A stretch of 64,000 nt of DNA, taken from assembly GCA_947632175.1 (NCBI GenBank), contig CANROC010000004.1:62001-126000 (forward strand), written 5' to 3'. Numbering within the stretch: position 1 is the stretch's first letter; each line of letters begins with the position of its first letter. The stretch comes from an uncultured Oscillospiraceae bacterium (GTDB lineage: Bacteria > Bacillota > Clostridia > Oscillospirales > Oscillospiraceae). The notes beneath the pieces were generated by a model. The model saw nothing but the letters and a program-made list of their open reading frames with translations, ran no database searches and had not been told where the DNA came from. Shown in pieces: positions 8,103-15,639 of the stretch. The position numbers were made by a program, and so were the translations under genes.

Positions 8103-8577
8103 GGGTCCGCTCCTCCGTTATGGCCGCGGACTTCCCGCGGCCGGTCTTACCTGCTATTTTAAACCTTTTCCTCCAATAAGAAAAGCACTTTTTTGAAATT
8201 CTCCAAAATTTTTTTAAAATTTTCCCCAGAAACCGTACCGGAAAGAGCAAAACAGAGGCCACTTTGGCCAAAAAACCGGCGATCGCGTCTCCCAGCTCCA
8301 CCACAAAGCGGCTGACGGTCAAAAAATAGAGCGCCGCGCCCAGGGCGGCCAGCACCTGGCTGTACATCCGCTGCTGTCCCTCTCCGGCGGAGAGGCCCAG
8401 GGAGAAGAGCCCCAGGAAGGCCCCCGCCCAGAAGAGCAGATCCAGCAGAACCGTCACCGCGCGGCTTTTGAGGCTCCGCCGCGCCACCCGGAAGACGTCG
8501 TAGAGAAGCCCCGCCGCGATCCCCAGCGCCAGCGCCAGCGCGGCCTCGATGAGCTGCGCGCGAATCGAAACGCCCAT
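7921..8577 (-). CDS. yabQ: YabQ spore cortex membrane protein, C-terminus overlaps divIC
   Basis: Predicted membrane protein needed for spore cortex formation in Bacillus (family knowledge). Seen: hydrophobic segments near 8-25, 42-62 and 75-90, with the YabQ-type GLLYDVFRVARR motif after the first helix and LDLLFWAG in the second. From about residue 160 to the stop at 7921 the sequence becomes Arg/Gly/Ala-rich and lies out of frame over divIC; this tail looks like a read-through extension rather than a conserved domain. The start is 3 bp after the yabP stop. Expression by the mother-cell sigma-E programme is inferred from Bacillus. Confidence 0.8.
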   Translation of the reverse strand: MGVSIRAQLIEAALALALGIAAGLLYDVFRVARRSLKSRAVTVLLDLLFWAGAFLGLFSLGLSAGEGQQRMYSQVLAALGAALYFLTVSRFVVELGDAIAGFLAKVASVLLFPVRFLGKILKKFWRISKKCFSYWRKRFKIAGKTGRGKSAAITEERTHEAQTFKYTYEDRSGGPGRLRAGDADPHRRAHQRRQGAAGGPAAAERRAGRGRGRYAVRH

Positions 8578-8580
8578 ACG

Positions 8581-8865
8581 TCACCTGAAGAGCCGGGCGA
8601 AGAAGCCCTCGCTCCGGGGCTCCGGGTCCTCGTACTCCAGCGCGTCCACGCTGCCGGTGACCACCACATCGCCGCTGTCCACGCTGAGCTTCTCCATGTG
8701 CAGGTCCTCTCCCCGCACCGCCAGGGTCCCCCGAGTGGTGCCCATCAGGACCTCCTGCTCGTTGAAGCTCATGACCTCCGTCACCCCCGACACCAAAAGC
8801 CGTCCCCGGCCGTCCAGGCTCAGGGAATGGGGGGCCTTGTTCTCCCAACCTTCCTCCATTGCCAT
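8581..8865 (-). CDS. yabP: YabP sporulation protein
   Basis: A 94-residue protein of the YabP/YqfC family, required for spore coat/cortex assembly in Bacillus. Seen: the signature SLDGRGRLLVSGVTEVMSFNEQEV followed by GTLAVRGEDLHMEKLSVDSGDVVVTGSVDALEY, which covers almost the whole protein. AAAGGTGAA precedes the ATG at 8865; an alternative ATG two codons later is possible. First gene of the yabP-yabQ-divIC-S1 unit. Its presence is a good sign that the host belongs to a spore-forming lineage. No clear sigma-A promoter was found upstream, as expected if it is controlled by a sporulation sigma factor. Confidence 0.9.
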   Translation of the reverse strand: MAMEEGWENKAPHSLSLDGRGRLLVSGVTEVMSFNEQEVLMGTTRGTLAVRGEDLHMEKLSVDSGDVVVTGSVDALEYEDPEPRSEGFFARLFR

Positions 8866-8986
8866 TTTTCTTCACCTTTTTCCGTGATTTGGATTAGCCC
8901 AGAGGGGCTTGTTCTATGTATATCGCCCAACCCCTGCGCGTATGTGGTATTTTTATGTCTATTTTTAATTTTTTGCCCCGCTGCCC

Positions 8987-9015
8987 TTGACAGGGTGTGG
9001 GAAAAGGTGTATAGT
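8987..9015 (+). promoter_or_regulatory. Sigma-A promoter of the M23 peptidase gene
   Basis: -35 TTGACA (8987-8992), 17-bp spacer, -10 TATAGT (9010-9015). It lies about 60 bp upstream of the ATG at 9078. Confidence 0.82.
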
Positions 9016-9077
9016 ACGTTTCGTTACTATTTGTAACCATCTTGTAATCTTTTATCATAAATGAGGTCTAAATCCGT

Positions 9078-10319
9078 ATGAAACGCCAAAATCTTTCCGC
9101 CGGAAAGCTCCGCCGCAGGGGATTGCTCCTGTCGGTGCTGGCGGCTGTGTGCGTGATCTCGATCATCCTGGCCGCCGTTTCCGATTCCTTTGTCTGCTAC
9201 GCCGTCGCCTACGACGGAGAAGTTGTGGGCACCGTCGCCTCCCGCACGGACCTGGACGCCGCCATTGAGGAGGCGGACGCCGTGGCCGCCATGATTTTAG
9301 GGGAGGAGCACCCGGTCTATGGCGGAGTGTCCGTCTCCACCACCTTAAGCTCCGGCGCGGGCTCCGCCGAGGACCTGGCCGGCGCCCTCTTAGACAGCCT
9401 GGAGGGCATCGCCCTCCGTCCTTTCCTCACCGTGGACGGCCAGATTGTGGCCGCCATGGACAGCGAGGCCGCCATCGAGGCGGTGCTCCAGGGCATTCTG
9501 GACCGTTACAGCGACGAGAACACCATCTCCGCTGCCTTTGCCCAGGAGACCGAGATCGTCACCTCCTACATCAGCGATGAGCTGGTGACCGATGCCGCCG
9601 CGCTGGCCTACATGCTGGACCCGGAGAATGCCGATTCCCCCTGGGCCCTCACCGTAGTGACCCACGAAAGCGCGGAGAACATCGAGTCCCTGCCCTATGA
9701 GGAGATCGTCACCTACGACGAGAACGCCTGGTCCGATGAGATCACCGTCACCCAGGAGGGCTCCGAGGGCCAGCGCCTGAACACCTACACCCTGGTGCTG
9801 GAAAACGGCGCGGAGGTCTCCCGCTATTTGAGCCAGTCCGCTATCCTGACCCAGCCCGTGAACAGGGAGGTCACCGTTGGCGCCATCCCCGGCTCCCGCA
9901 CCGACTCCACCGGCACCTATATCTGGCCCACCACCGGCGTCATCACCTCGCCTTTCGGCAGCCGTGAGATCAGCGTCGGTTCCACCAACCACAAGGGCGT
10001 GGACATCGGCAACAAGGTGGGCACTGACGTCTGGGCCGCCGACGGCGGCACCGTCATCTACGCCCAGGATTCCAAGGGCAGCTACGGCAACTTCATCAAG
10101 ATCCAGCACGATAACGGCGTCGTCACCTGCTACGCGCACTTAAGCGAGATCCTGGTCAGCGTCGGCGACAAGGTGGCCCAGGGCGACATCATCGCCAAAA
10201 TGGGCGCCACCGGCCGCGTCACCGGCCCGCACCTGCACTTCGAGATCCGCCCCGACGGCGTCACCGCCGTCAACCCCGTCAACGCCAACAAGTACCTTTC
10301 CGGGAAACCGAATCGTTAA
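9078..10319 (+). CDS. G5-domain M23 (LytM-type) peptidoglycan endopeptidase
   Basis: A 413-residue secreted or membrane-anchored cell-wall hydrolase. Seen: a basic N-terminus, a membrane/signal helix at about residues 14-34, an acidic Ala/Glu-rich spacer, a G5 domain (about 230-290) and a C-terminal M23 zinc metallopeptidase domain (about 300-405). Zinc-site motifs are complete: His305-x3-Asp309 (HKGVD) and HLH at 385-387. Family members cleave peptide cross-links in peptidoglycan; some clostridial relatives act in sporulation. It has its own promoter and a terminator directly after. The substrate cannot be read from the sequence. Confidence 0.9.
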   Translation: MKRQNLSAGKLRRRGLLLSVLAAVCVISIILAAVSDSFVCYAVAYDGEVVGTVASRTDLDAAIEEADAVAAMILGEEHPVYGGVSVSTTLSSGAGSAEDLAGALLDSLEGIALRPFLTVDGQIVAAMDSEAAIEAVLQGILDRYSDENTISAAFAQETEIVTSYISDELVTDAAALAYMLDPENADSPWALTVVTHESAENIESLPYEEIVTYDENAWSDEITVTQEGSEGQRLNTYTLVLENGAEVSRYLSQSAILTQPVNREVTVGAIPGSRTDSTGTYIWPTTGVITSPFGSREISVGSTNHKGVDIGNKVGTDVWAADGGTVIYAQDSKGSYGNFIKIQHDNGVVTCYAHLSEILVSVGDKVAQGDIIAKMGATGRVTGPHLHFEIRPDGVTAVNPVNANKYLSGKPNR

Positions 10320-10332
10320 AACCGTCAACCAT

Positions 10333-10363
10333 GGGCCGCCTTTTGGCGGCCCTGCTCTTTTTT
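10333..10363 (+). terminator. Terminator after the M23 peptidase gene
   Basis: Stem GGGCCGCC/GGCGGCCC (10333-10340 and 10345-10352) with a TTTT loop, followed by TGC and a run of seven T. Confidence 0.88.
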
Positions 10364-10364
10364 G

Positions 10365-10393
10365 TTGATTTTTTCCCTCCTTTGGGTTACAAT
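10365..10393 (+). promoter_or_regulatory. Sigma-A promoter of the MurT/GatD-like pair
   Basis: -35 TTGATT (10365-10370), 17-bp spacer, -10 TACAAT (10388-10393), about 45 bp before the start codon at 10438. Confidence 0.7.
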
Positions 10394-10437
10394 AGCCCTA
10401 TCATCCATACCGCCGGAGGGCGGAGAAAGGCGTTGGG

Positions 10438-11844
10438 ATGGGTACGAAGGAAAAGCCCCGCGGGTTTACGCGGGTGAGATTTATGCTGGCGCTGTGGGCG
10501 GCGAAGCTGTCCGTGCCGGTGCTGAAGCTGACGCGGCACAACGGGACCAACTTCCCCGGCGAGCTGGCGATGAAGATCTGCCCGGATTTTCTGCGCTATG
10601 TGGCGCGCCCCGGGAAGATCATCACCGTCACGGGGACGGACGGCAAGACGAGCGTTGTGAACCTCCTGTGCGATATGCTGGACAACGCCGGGCAGAAGGT
10701 CCTCTCCAACCGCCTCGGCTCCAATGTCAACTCCGGCGTGGCAACGAGCCTCATCACCGGTTGCACCGTCTTCAACCGGGCGAGGTTCCCCCTGGCGGTG
10801 CTGGAGGTGGACGAGCGCTCCTCCGGGAAGATATATCCCTGGGTCATGCCCGATCTCACCGTCATCACCAACCTTTTCCGGGACTCCATCATGCGCAACG
10901 GGCATCCGGAGTACATCGCCGGGGTCCTCACCGACAACATGCCGCCGGAGACAAAGCTCCTTTTGAACGGCGACGACCTCATCTGCGCCGGCGTGGCGCC
11001 GTCCAACGACCGGTCCTATTTCGGGCTGGAGCGCATGGCAACGGATGGGACGGCGTGCCTCAACAGGATCAACGACCTGCGTATCTGCCCGCACTGCGCG
11101 GGGAAGCTGCGCTACGAGTTCGTGCGCTACCACCACATCGGCCGGGCCATGTGCCTCGACTGCGGGTTCCGCTCCCCCGACTGCGACTACTCCGGCGGAG
11201 ATGTGGACACCGCGGCAATGACCATGACCGTGCGGGACGCCGGCGGCGAGGGAACGTACAGGCTGCTTTCCGACAGCGTCTTCAATATCTACAACGAGCT
11301 CACCGCTATCGCGGTCTTCCGGGAGCTGGGCTATGACCACCCGGCCATTCTGAAGCTCATGGACGGCCTGAAGATCGCCGAGAGCCGCTACCGCGCCGAC
11401 AGGGCCGGGCAGGTCGAGGTGGTCATGCACCTGGCCAAGGACCGCAACGCGCTGGCGTGTTCCCGGGTCTTCGATTACGTGGCCTCCTGCCCCGGCGAGA
11501 AAGAGCTCATCCTGATGATGAACAACCTGAACGATGACAAGAACTGGTCGGAGAACACCTGCTGGCTCTATGACTGCGACTTTGAGTTCCTCAACACGCC
11601 CTCCGTCACGCACATCATCGTCACCGGGCCCCGCGCCAAGGATTACCGTCTGCGGTTGCTGATGGCCGGCGTGCCAGCTGAGCGTATCGACTGCGTGCGG
11701 GAGGAGCTCATGAGCGTGGACAAGCTCCGGCTCGTCCCGGACAGCCATATCTACATTCTTTACGGCACGGACACCATGAATCTCAAGCTCGCCGCCCAGG
11801 TCCGGGAGGCGGCCATCCGCAAGGCGGAGGAGGCGGTAAAATGA
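10438..11844 (+). CDS. MurT-like Mur ligase family protein (DUF1727), divergent
   Basis: A 468-residue Mur-ligase-fold protein. Walker A-type GTDGKTS lies at 66-72, LEVDE at about 122-126, and NLFRDS at 145-150. A four-cysteine zinc ribbon inserted in the middle domain (C217, C220, C239, C242) is diagnostic of MurT. The C-terminal DUF1727 region follows. In Gram-positive cocci MurT with GatD amidates the D-Glu of lipid II. Here family motifs are altered: NLFRDQLDR-type is NLFRDSIMR, and the GxDxSWxxD catalytic segment reads SENTCWLYD, with Asn at the expected Asp. The stop overlaps the next gene by 4 bp (ATGA). The role may therefore be a variant ligase rather than standard amidation. Confidence 0.8.
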   Translation: MGTKEKPRGFTRVRFMLALWAAKLSVPVLKLTRHNGTNFPGELAMKICPDFLRYVARPGKIITVTGTDGKTSVVNLLCDMLDNAGQKVLSNRLGSNVNSGVATSLITGCTVFNRARFPLAVLEVDERSSGKIYPWVMPDLTVITNLFRDSIMRNGHPEYIAGVLTDNMPPETKLLLNGDDLICAGVAPSNDRSYFGLERMATDGTACLNRINDLRICPHCAGKLRYEFVRYHHIGRAMCLDCGFRSPDCDYSGGDVDTAAMTMTVRDAGGEGTYRLLSDSVFNIYNELTAIAVFRELGYDHPAILKLMDGLKIAESRYRADRAGQVEVVMHLAKDRNALACSRVFDYVASCPGEKELILMMNNLNDDKNWSENTCWLYDCDFEFLNTPSVTHIIVTGPRAKDYRLRLLMAGVPAERIDCVREELMSVDKLRLVPDSHIYILYGTDTMNLKLAAQVREAAIRKAEEAVK

Positions 11845-12548
11845 CGATCGAGATCCTCTACCCGGAGCTGTGCAACCTCTATGGGGACCTGTCCAACATT
11901 GAATACCTGGCCAGGAGCACGCAGGCCGAGGTCATCAGCACCTCCCTGAAGGAGACGCCGCGTTTCCCCACGCAGGACGTCGCCCTGGTCTACATGGGCA
12001 CCACGACGGAGCGCGGGCAGGAGCTTGTGCGGGACGCTTTCGCGCCGCACCTGGAGGCCCTGCGCAGGCGCACCGACGCGGGCGGCGTCACCCTGGTCAC
12101 CGGCAACGCGATGGAGATCTTCGGGGAGTACATCGAGCTTGACGGCGGGGAGCGCCTGCCCATGCTGGGATTTCTCCCCATCCATTCCACCAGGCGGCTC
12201 CTCAAACGCTACAACTCCCTCTACCTCGGGCAATTCGGGGACCTGAAGATCGTGGGCTACAAAAGCCAGTTCGGCCACTCCTGGGGCGATGTGGGGGAGG
12301 GACTCTTCACCACCCTGCGCGGCGCGGGCCTCAACCCGGATGTCAAGCCCGAGGGCGTCAGAATCCGCAATTTCATGGCGACCTACCTCATCGGCCCCCT
12401 GACGGTGCTCAACCCCCTCTTCGCCAAGGAGCTCCTGCGCCTCATGGGGGTAACGGACCCCAAGCTCCTCTTCGAGGAGGAGGCCATGGACGCCTACCGC
12501 GCCCGCCTGGAGGAATACTCCGATCCCAAACGGCACTTCACCTATTAA
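11841..12548 (+). CDS. GatD-like class I glutamine amidotransferase homologue lacking the catalytic residues
   Basis: A 235-residue partner of the MurT-like protein, translationally coupled to it (4-bp overlap). The GatD start (LYPELCNLYGDLSNIEYL) and overall length fit the family. From memory of GatD sequences, the conserved motifs GGGQD, CGG(F/Y)Q and FHGP are here GTTTERGQ (53-60), VTGNAMEIFG (86-95) and YLIGP (182-186). The nucleophile Cys is thus Thr87 and the catalytic His is Ile184. Glutaminase activity is unlikely; the protein may be structural, bind another ligand, or the complex may use free ammonia. No frameshift is evident and the frame is intact. Confidence 0.75.
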   Translation: MTIEILYPELCNLYGDLSNIEYLARSTQAEVISTSLKETPRFPTQDVALVYMGTTTERGQELVRDAFAPHLEALRRRTDAGGVTLVTGNAMEIFGEYIELDGGERLPMLGFLPIHSTRRLLKRYNSLYLGQFGDLKIVGYKSQFGHSWGDVGEGLFTTLRGAGLNPDVKPEGVRIRNFMATYLIGPLTVLNPLFAKELLRLMGVTDPKLLFEEEAMDAYRARLEEYSDPKRHFTY

Positions 12549-12556
12549 AATTCCCC

Positions 12557-12585
12557 TTGAATAAATACGAACAATGTCGTATAAT
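12557..12585 (+). promoter_or_regulatory. Sigma-A promoter of the YegP-like gene pair
   Basis: -35 TTGAAT (12557-12562), 17-bp spacer, -10 TATAAT (12580-12585). The perfect -10 box and the strong AAGGAGGG ribosome site downstream suggest high expression. Confidence 0.88.
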
Positions 12586-12622
12586 GGACGTATCCATTAA
12601 AAATACAAGGAGGGCTCTTAAC

Positions 12623-12991
12623 ATGGGCAAATTCGTTATCCGCACCACCAAGACCGGCACCAAGTTTGACCTGAAGGCTTCCAACGGCGAGGTCATCGCC
12701 ACCAGCGAGGTCTACGCCTCCGAGGATGCCTGCCGCAACGGCATCGCCTCCGTGGCCAAAAACGCCCCCATCGCAAATGTGGAGGACCAGACCGTGGAGA
12801 ACTTCGAGACCGCCAAGCACCCCAAGTTCGAGATGTACACCGACAAGGCCGGCGAGTTCCGCTTTCGCCTGAAGGCCGCCAACGGCCAGATCATCGCCAC
12901 CAGCGAGGGCTACAAGTCCAAGAAGAGCTGCGAGAACGGCATCGAGTCCGTCCGCAAGAACGCCGTGGACGCTCCCGTCGTGGAGGAGTGA
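12623..12991 (+). CDS. YegP family protein with two DUF1508 repeats
   Basis: A 122-residue soluble protein made of two copies of the ~50-residue DUF1508 unit: residues 1-55 (MGKFVIRTTKTGTKFDLKA...NGIASVAKNAP) and 62-115 (FEMYTDKAGEFRFRLKAANG...NGIESVRKNA). Each has the typical LKA-NG-I-ATSE-Y core and C-NGI-SV-KNA end. Function is unknown. The ATG at 12623 is fixed by AAGGAGGG nine bases upstream; earlier in-frame codons lie inside the promoter. Transcribed with the next small gene, whose ATG follows two bases after this stop codon. Confidence 0.9.
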   Translation: MGKFVIRTTKTGTKFDLKASNGEVIATSEVYASEDACRNGIASVAKNAPIANVEDQTVENFETAKHPKFEMYTDKAGEFRFRLKAANGQIIATSEGYKSKKSCENGIESVRKNAVDAPVVEE

Positions 12992-12993
12992 GC

Positions 12994-13230
12994 ATGGACA
13001 TCAAGGCGAAGATCGAGGAGGTCGTCTCCAAGGTCAAGTCTGACGGCAAGCTCGCCCAGGAGTTCAAGGACGACCCCGTCAAGACCGTAGAAAAGCTCAT
13101 CGGCGTAGACCTCCCGGACGACGCCCTCTCCAAGATCGTGGACGGCGTCAAGGCCAAGATATCCTTAGACGAGCTGGGCACCGCCGCCGGCGGCGTCATG
13201 GACAAGGTCAAGGGACTGTTCAAAAAGTAA
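12994..13230 (+). CDS. Small acidic/lysine-rich protein resembling a leader-peptide-type helical domain
   Basis: A 78-residue protein, not identified. It reads as one helical domain: KIEEVVSKVKSDGKLAQEFKDDPVKTVEKLIGVDLPDDALSKIVDGVKAKI. The F-x2-DP-x(3-5)-EK-x-GVDLPDD pattern resembles the Nif11/nitrile-hydratase-type leader segment of RiPP precursors. The C-terminal part (GTAAGGVMDKVKGLFKK) is short, basic at the end and has no Cys, Ser-rich or double-Gly core, so a bacteriocin role is not supported. No modification or export genes lie nearby. The GGAGGAG in the end of the preceding gene is its ribosome site. Confidence 0.6.
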   Translation: MDIKAKIEEVVSKVKSDGKLAQEFKDDPVKTVEKLIGVDLPDDALSKIVDGVKAKISLDELGTAAGGVMDKVKGLFKK

Positions 13231-13248
13231 GAAGTCACCCAAAAAAGC

Positions 13249-13293
13249 GCCCCCGTGAAAGGCACACACGCTTTCCACGGGGGCATTTTTTTT
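13249..13293. terminator. Bidirectional terminator between convergent genes
   Basis: Stem GCCCCCGTG/CACGGGGGC (13249-13257 and 13276-13284), extended inside by GAAAG/CTTTC-type pairing. It has an A-run before it (13241-13246) and eight T after it. It serves the YegP pair (+) and the anti-sigma gene (-). Confidence 0.88.
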
Positions 13294-13300
13294 GTTTCGT

Positions 13301-14455
13301 TTATTCAAACACCAGCGTCCGGTCCCCTACGGTGACGGACACCACCGTGTTGGCGTCGATGGGGGCGGAAAAGTCGATGTTCCCCACCGCCCGGCCATCC
13401 AAACCGCCGTTCTGCCTTTCCAGGAAAAGGCTGGCATCGGAGACGGACCCGTCTGAGAACGTGAGGACGACCGTTCCATTATGGACGACCCCGGTATCCT
13501 CCGCGCTCCCCCGGATGGCAAGGCCGATGTCGGAGAGGACCACCTCCAGGTCGCCTGCCTGGGCGCGGCGCGTGGGAAGCCCTTCGATATCGGCGGCGAG
13601 ACCCCAGCCGTATATCGTGGTCCCGGACCGGAAGTCCTGCAGGGACTTCAGGACCTCGGAAAGGTCCAGCTCGGCGCCGGACACCTCAAGCGGAAACACG
13701 CTTCCCTCCGGCGCGTCCTCGACGGCGAAGCCGGGCTCCCCGGACTGGGACTTACTTTCCTCCATTTCCTCCAGGGCCTTCGCAAGCTCCTCGGACGTGA
13801 GGCCGAACAGCGAAAGCTGGGACCGGTGGTCCTTCAGGGCCTCCAAAATGTCCCCGGCGATGAAAACGGTCACCCGGTCCACCCCCTCCGGGGGATTAAA
13901 GGCCCTGGTGGTGAGCTCCACCGTCAGCACGCCGGTCTCGTTGTCAAAGCCAAGGACCCGGGGCCGTTCAATCACCCCGACATCGAAATCAGAGAAGTCC
14001 CCGACGCGTCCCGAGGAACTCAGGATATCCAGGCTCGTAAAGCAGCTGAAATACCCCTGCTCATCGGTGTCGCGGGCCTCATAGGCGCTCCTCACCCTGT
14101 TCGCGTCCGTCGTATCCCGGAGCTCCACGTGGACCTTCAGCAAAAACCCGTCCGTCATGGCCGAGGTCAGCCGCGCCTCGATGCCGTCGAGGACCTGCGT
14201 GTTCTCCTCATCGGCCTCAAAATGCTGGACCACCGGCTCAAAGCCGCCCCACAGGAGGTCCCGCAGCTCCGGACTCACCGCCAGAGCCGTGCCGGTAAGC
14301 AGGCACACCGCCAGCACCGCCGCCAGCGCGATCTTCAGGGGCCTGGATATCCGCACCGTCCCGCCGCGCTCCTCCGCCGCCTCCAGGATCCGCTCCCGCG
14401 CATCAGGGGAGAGCCGCACCTCAGAAAACGCCTCTTCAAACTGTGTATTTTTCAT
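13301..14455 (-). CDS. Membrane-bound anti-sigma factor-like protein (DUF4179-type)
   Basis: A 384-residue single-pass protein: a 38-residue cytoplasmic N-terminus (SPDARERILEAAEERGG, typical sigma-binding start), one membrane helix at about 40-60 (IALAAVLAVCLLTGTALAV), then a ~320-residue extracytoplasmic part with beta-rich sequence. Its start overlaps the ECF sigma gene stop by 4 bp, so translation is coupled. It probably holds the sigma factor at the membrane and releases it on an envelope signal. The signal cannot be read from the sequence. DUF4179 assignment is by overall resemblance and is less certain than the role. Confidence 0.78.
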   Translation of the reverse strand: MKNTQFEEAFSEVRLSPDARERILEAAEERGGTVRISRPLKIALAAVLAVCLLTGTALAVSPELRDLLWGGFEPVVQHFEADEENTQVLDGIEARLTSAMTDGFLLKVHVELRDTTDANRVRSAYEARDTDEQGYFSCFTSLDILSSSGRVGDFSDFDVGVIERPRVLGFDNETGVLTVELTTRAFNPPEGVDRVTVFIAGDILEALKDHRSQLSLFGLTSEELAKALEEMEESKSQSGEPGFAVEDAPEGSVFPLEVSGAELDLSEVLKSLQDFRSGTTIYGWGLAADIEGLPTRRAQAGDLEVVLSDIGLAIRGSAEDTGVVHNGTVVLTFSDGSVSDASLFLERQNGGLDGRAVGNIDFSAPIDANTVVSVTVGDRTLVFE

Positions 14456-14943
14456 CCATCTTCCTCCTTCAAAAGCTCCCGCAGCCTCTCTCGGGCGCGG
14501 GAGAGCCTGGACCGTACCGTGGCCTCGGGGCAGGAGACAAGCCTCGCGATCTCCCGCGTGGAGTACCCCTCGTAGTAGAAGAGGTACGCCGCCGTCCGCA
14601 GCTTCTCCGGAAGCTCCATCACCGTCTCCAGGAGCTCATTCTCCGGCTCCTCCGGGGCCTCCGAGGGCACCTCCTCCACCGCCAGATTGCGCCGATACCA
14701 CCGCATGGCCCGCCGGCACTCGTTGACCGTGACCCGGATGAGCCAGAACCGCCGGTGTTCCTCGGACTCGAAGACCTTGTCCGTCCGCCAGAGCTTCAAC
14801 AGCGCCTCCTGGGCCGCGTCCTCCGCGTCCTCCCGCCGCCCCAGCGCGCTGAACGCCACCCGGTAGACCATGTCGCCATACAGCTCCAGGGCCTGAACAA
14901 ATTCCTCCCGCGTCACCGTCTCACTTCCTTTCCGAATGGCCAT
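14452..14943 (-). CDS. ECF-type RNA polymerase sigma factor
   Basis: A 163-residue sigma-70 family protein. Region 2 (about 12-90) contains DMVYRVAFSALGRREDAEDAAQEALLKLWR and FWLIRVTVNECRR. Region 4 (about 105-158) contains LPEKLRTAAYLFYYEGYSTREIARLVSCPEATVRSRLSRARERLRELL, the DNA-binding helix-turn-helix for the -35 box. No region 1 or 3, as usual for ECF factors. Followed with a 4-bp overlap by its anti-sigma gene. Upstream lies a long repeat region, and no self-regulated promoter could be picked out with confidence. Confidence 0.95.
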   Translation of the reverse strand: MAIRKGSETVTREEFVQALELYGDMVYRVAFSALGRREDAEDAAQEALLKLWRTDKVFESEEHRRFWLIRVTVNECRRAMRWYRRNLAVEEVPSEAPEEPENELLETVMELPEKLRTAAYLFYYEGYSTREIARLVSCPEATVRSRLSRARERLRELLKEEDG

Positions 14944-15076
14944 TCACCCTAAATATCCCCCACCGGAGCAAAATGTGCCGTCATAAAACAAAAAAATTTG
15001 AGCAGCAACACAGGCGGCCATATGCGCCCGCCCCCGCCGCCCACGGCGGCCCATGCCCCCGTTGACCACCATTTTC

Positions 15077-15635
15077 CGTTTTATCGGAACCGTTCCCGTC
15101 ATCCAACGTGGGCACGGGCGGACACATGGGTCCGCCCCTACGGGGAATATGGAATGTTATCCCATTCAACCGACATCGGAGGTTATCGCAACGCGGGTCG
15201 CCGGGGACGGCGACCCCTACGGCGTTCATTGGAAGCAATCCAAACCCTGCAACGTGGGCCGCCAAGAGTGGCGGCCCCTACAGGGCGCGTTGTCCGAACG
15301 GTTTCGATAAAACGAATCCGGCCCAATTATGCCGTAGGGGCCGCCACTCCTGGCGGCCCGCACGCAGCACATCCGGTTTCCCGGAAACATCCATTACGCT
15401 CCACGGGCTCGAATACCCCGGCCCTGCGGGGCCACCCCTTTTTCCGAAAAAGGGGTCAAGGAGAATAAGGTTGCGGCGCTTCGCGCCGCCTTTATAAAAA
15501 ATTGCGCCGCAAAGCGGCGCAAACCTTTTTTTCGCCCCCTCCTCGTAGGAGGGGGGCAGGGGGCAGCGAAGGTGGGACATGAGAGCAGTTCCGATGAACG
15601 CACCCGCCACCCCCCTCCCATGGGAGGGGCAGGGC
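15077..15635. repeat. Composite palindromic repeat region A
   Basis: A non-coding stretch between the sigma factor and icd genes. It is built of hairpin units: GGGCGGACACATGGGTCCGCCC-like (about 15116-15138), GGTCGCCGGGGACGGCGACC (15196-15215), GGGCCGCCAAGAGTGGCGGCCC (15256-15277) and GGGGCCGCCACTCCTGGCGGCCC (15337-15359). Several units carry CCCCTAC or GTAGGGG next to the stem. An outer inverted repeat (about 15077-15095 against 15297-15316) brackets the first three. Further hairpins follow: AAAAAGGGG-type (15434-15454), GCGGCGC/GCGCCGC and GCGCCGC/GCGGCGC (15473-15520), then CCCCTCC-type ones to 15630. Region B (39.96-40.5 kb) repeats most of this in the same order. Confidence 0.85.
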
Positions 15636-15639
15636 TTTT

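Noticed and set aside
12994-13230. Bacteriocin/RiPP precursor
   Set aside because: No core peptide pattern, no modification enzyme, no protease or transporter nearby; only the leader-like part matches.
15077-15635. CRISPR array
   Set aside because: Units are different palindromes without constant direct repeats or uniform spacers, and no cas genes are present.
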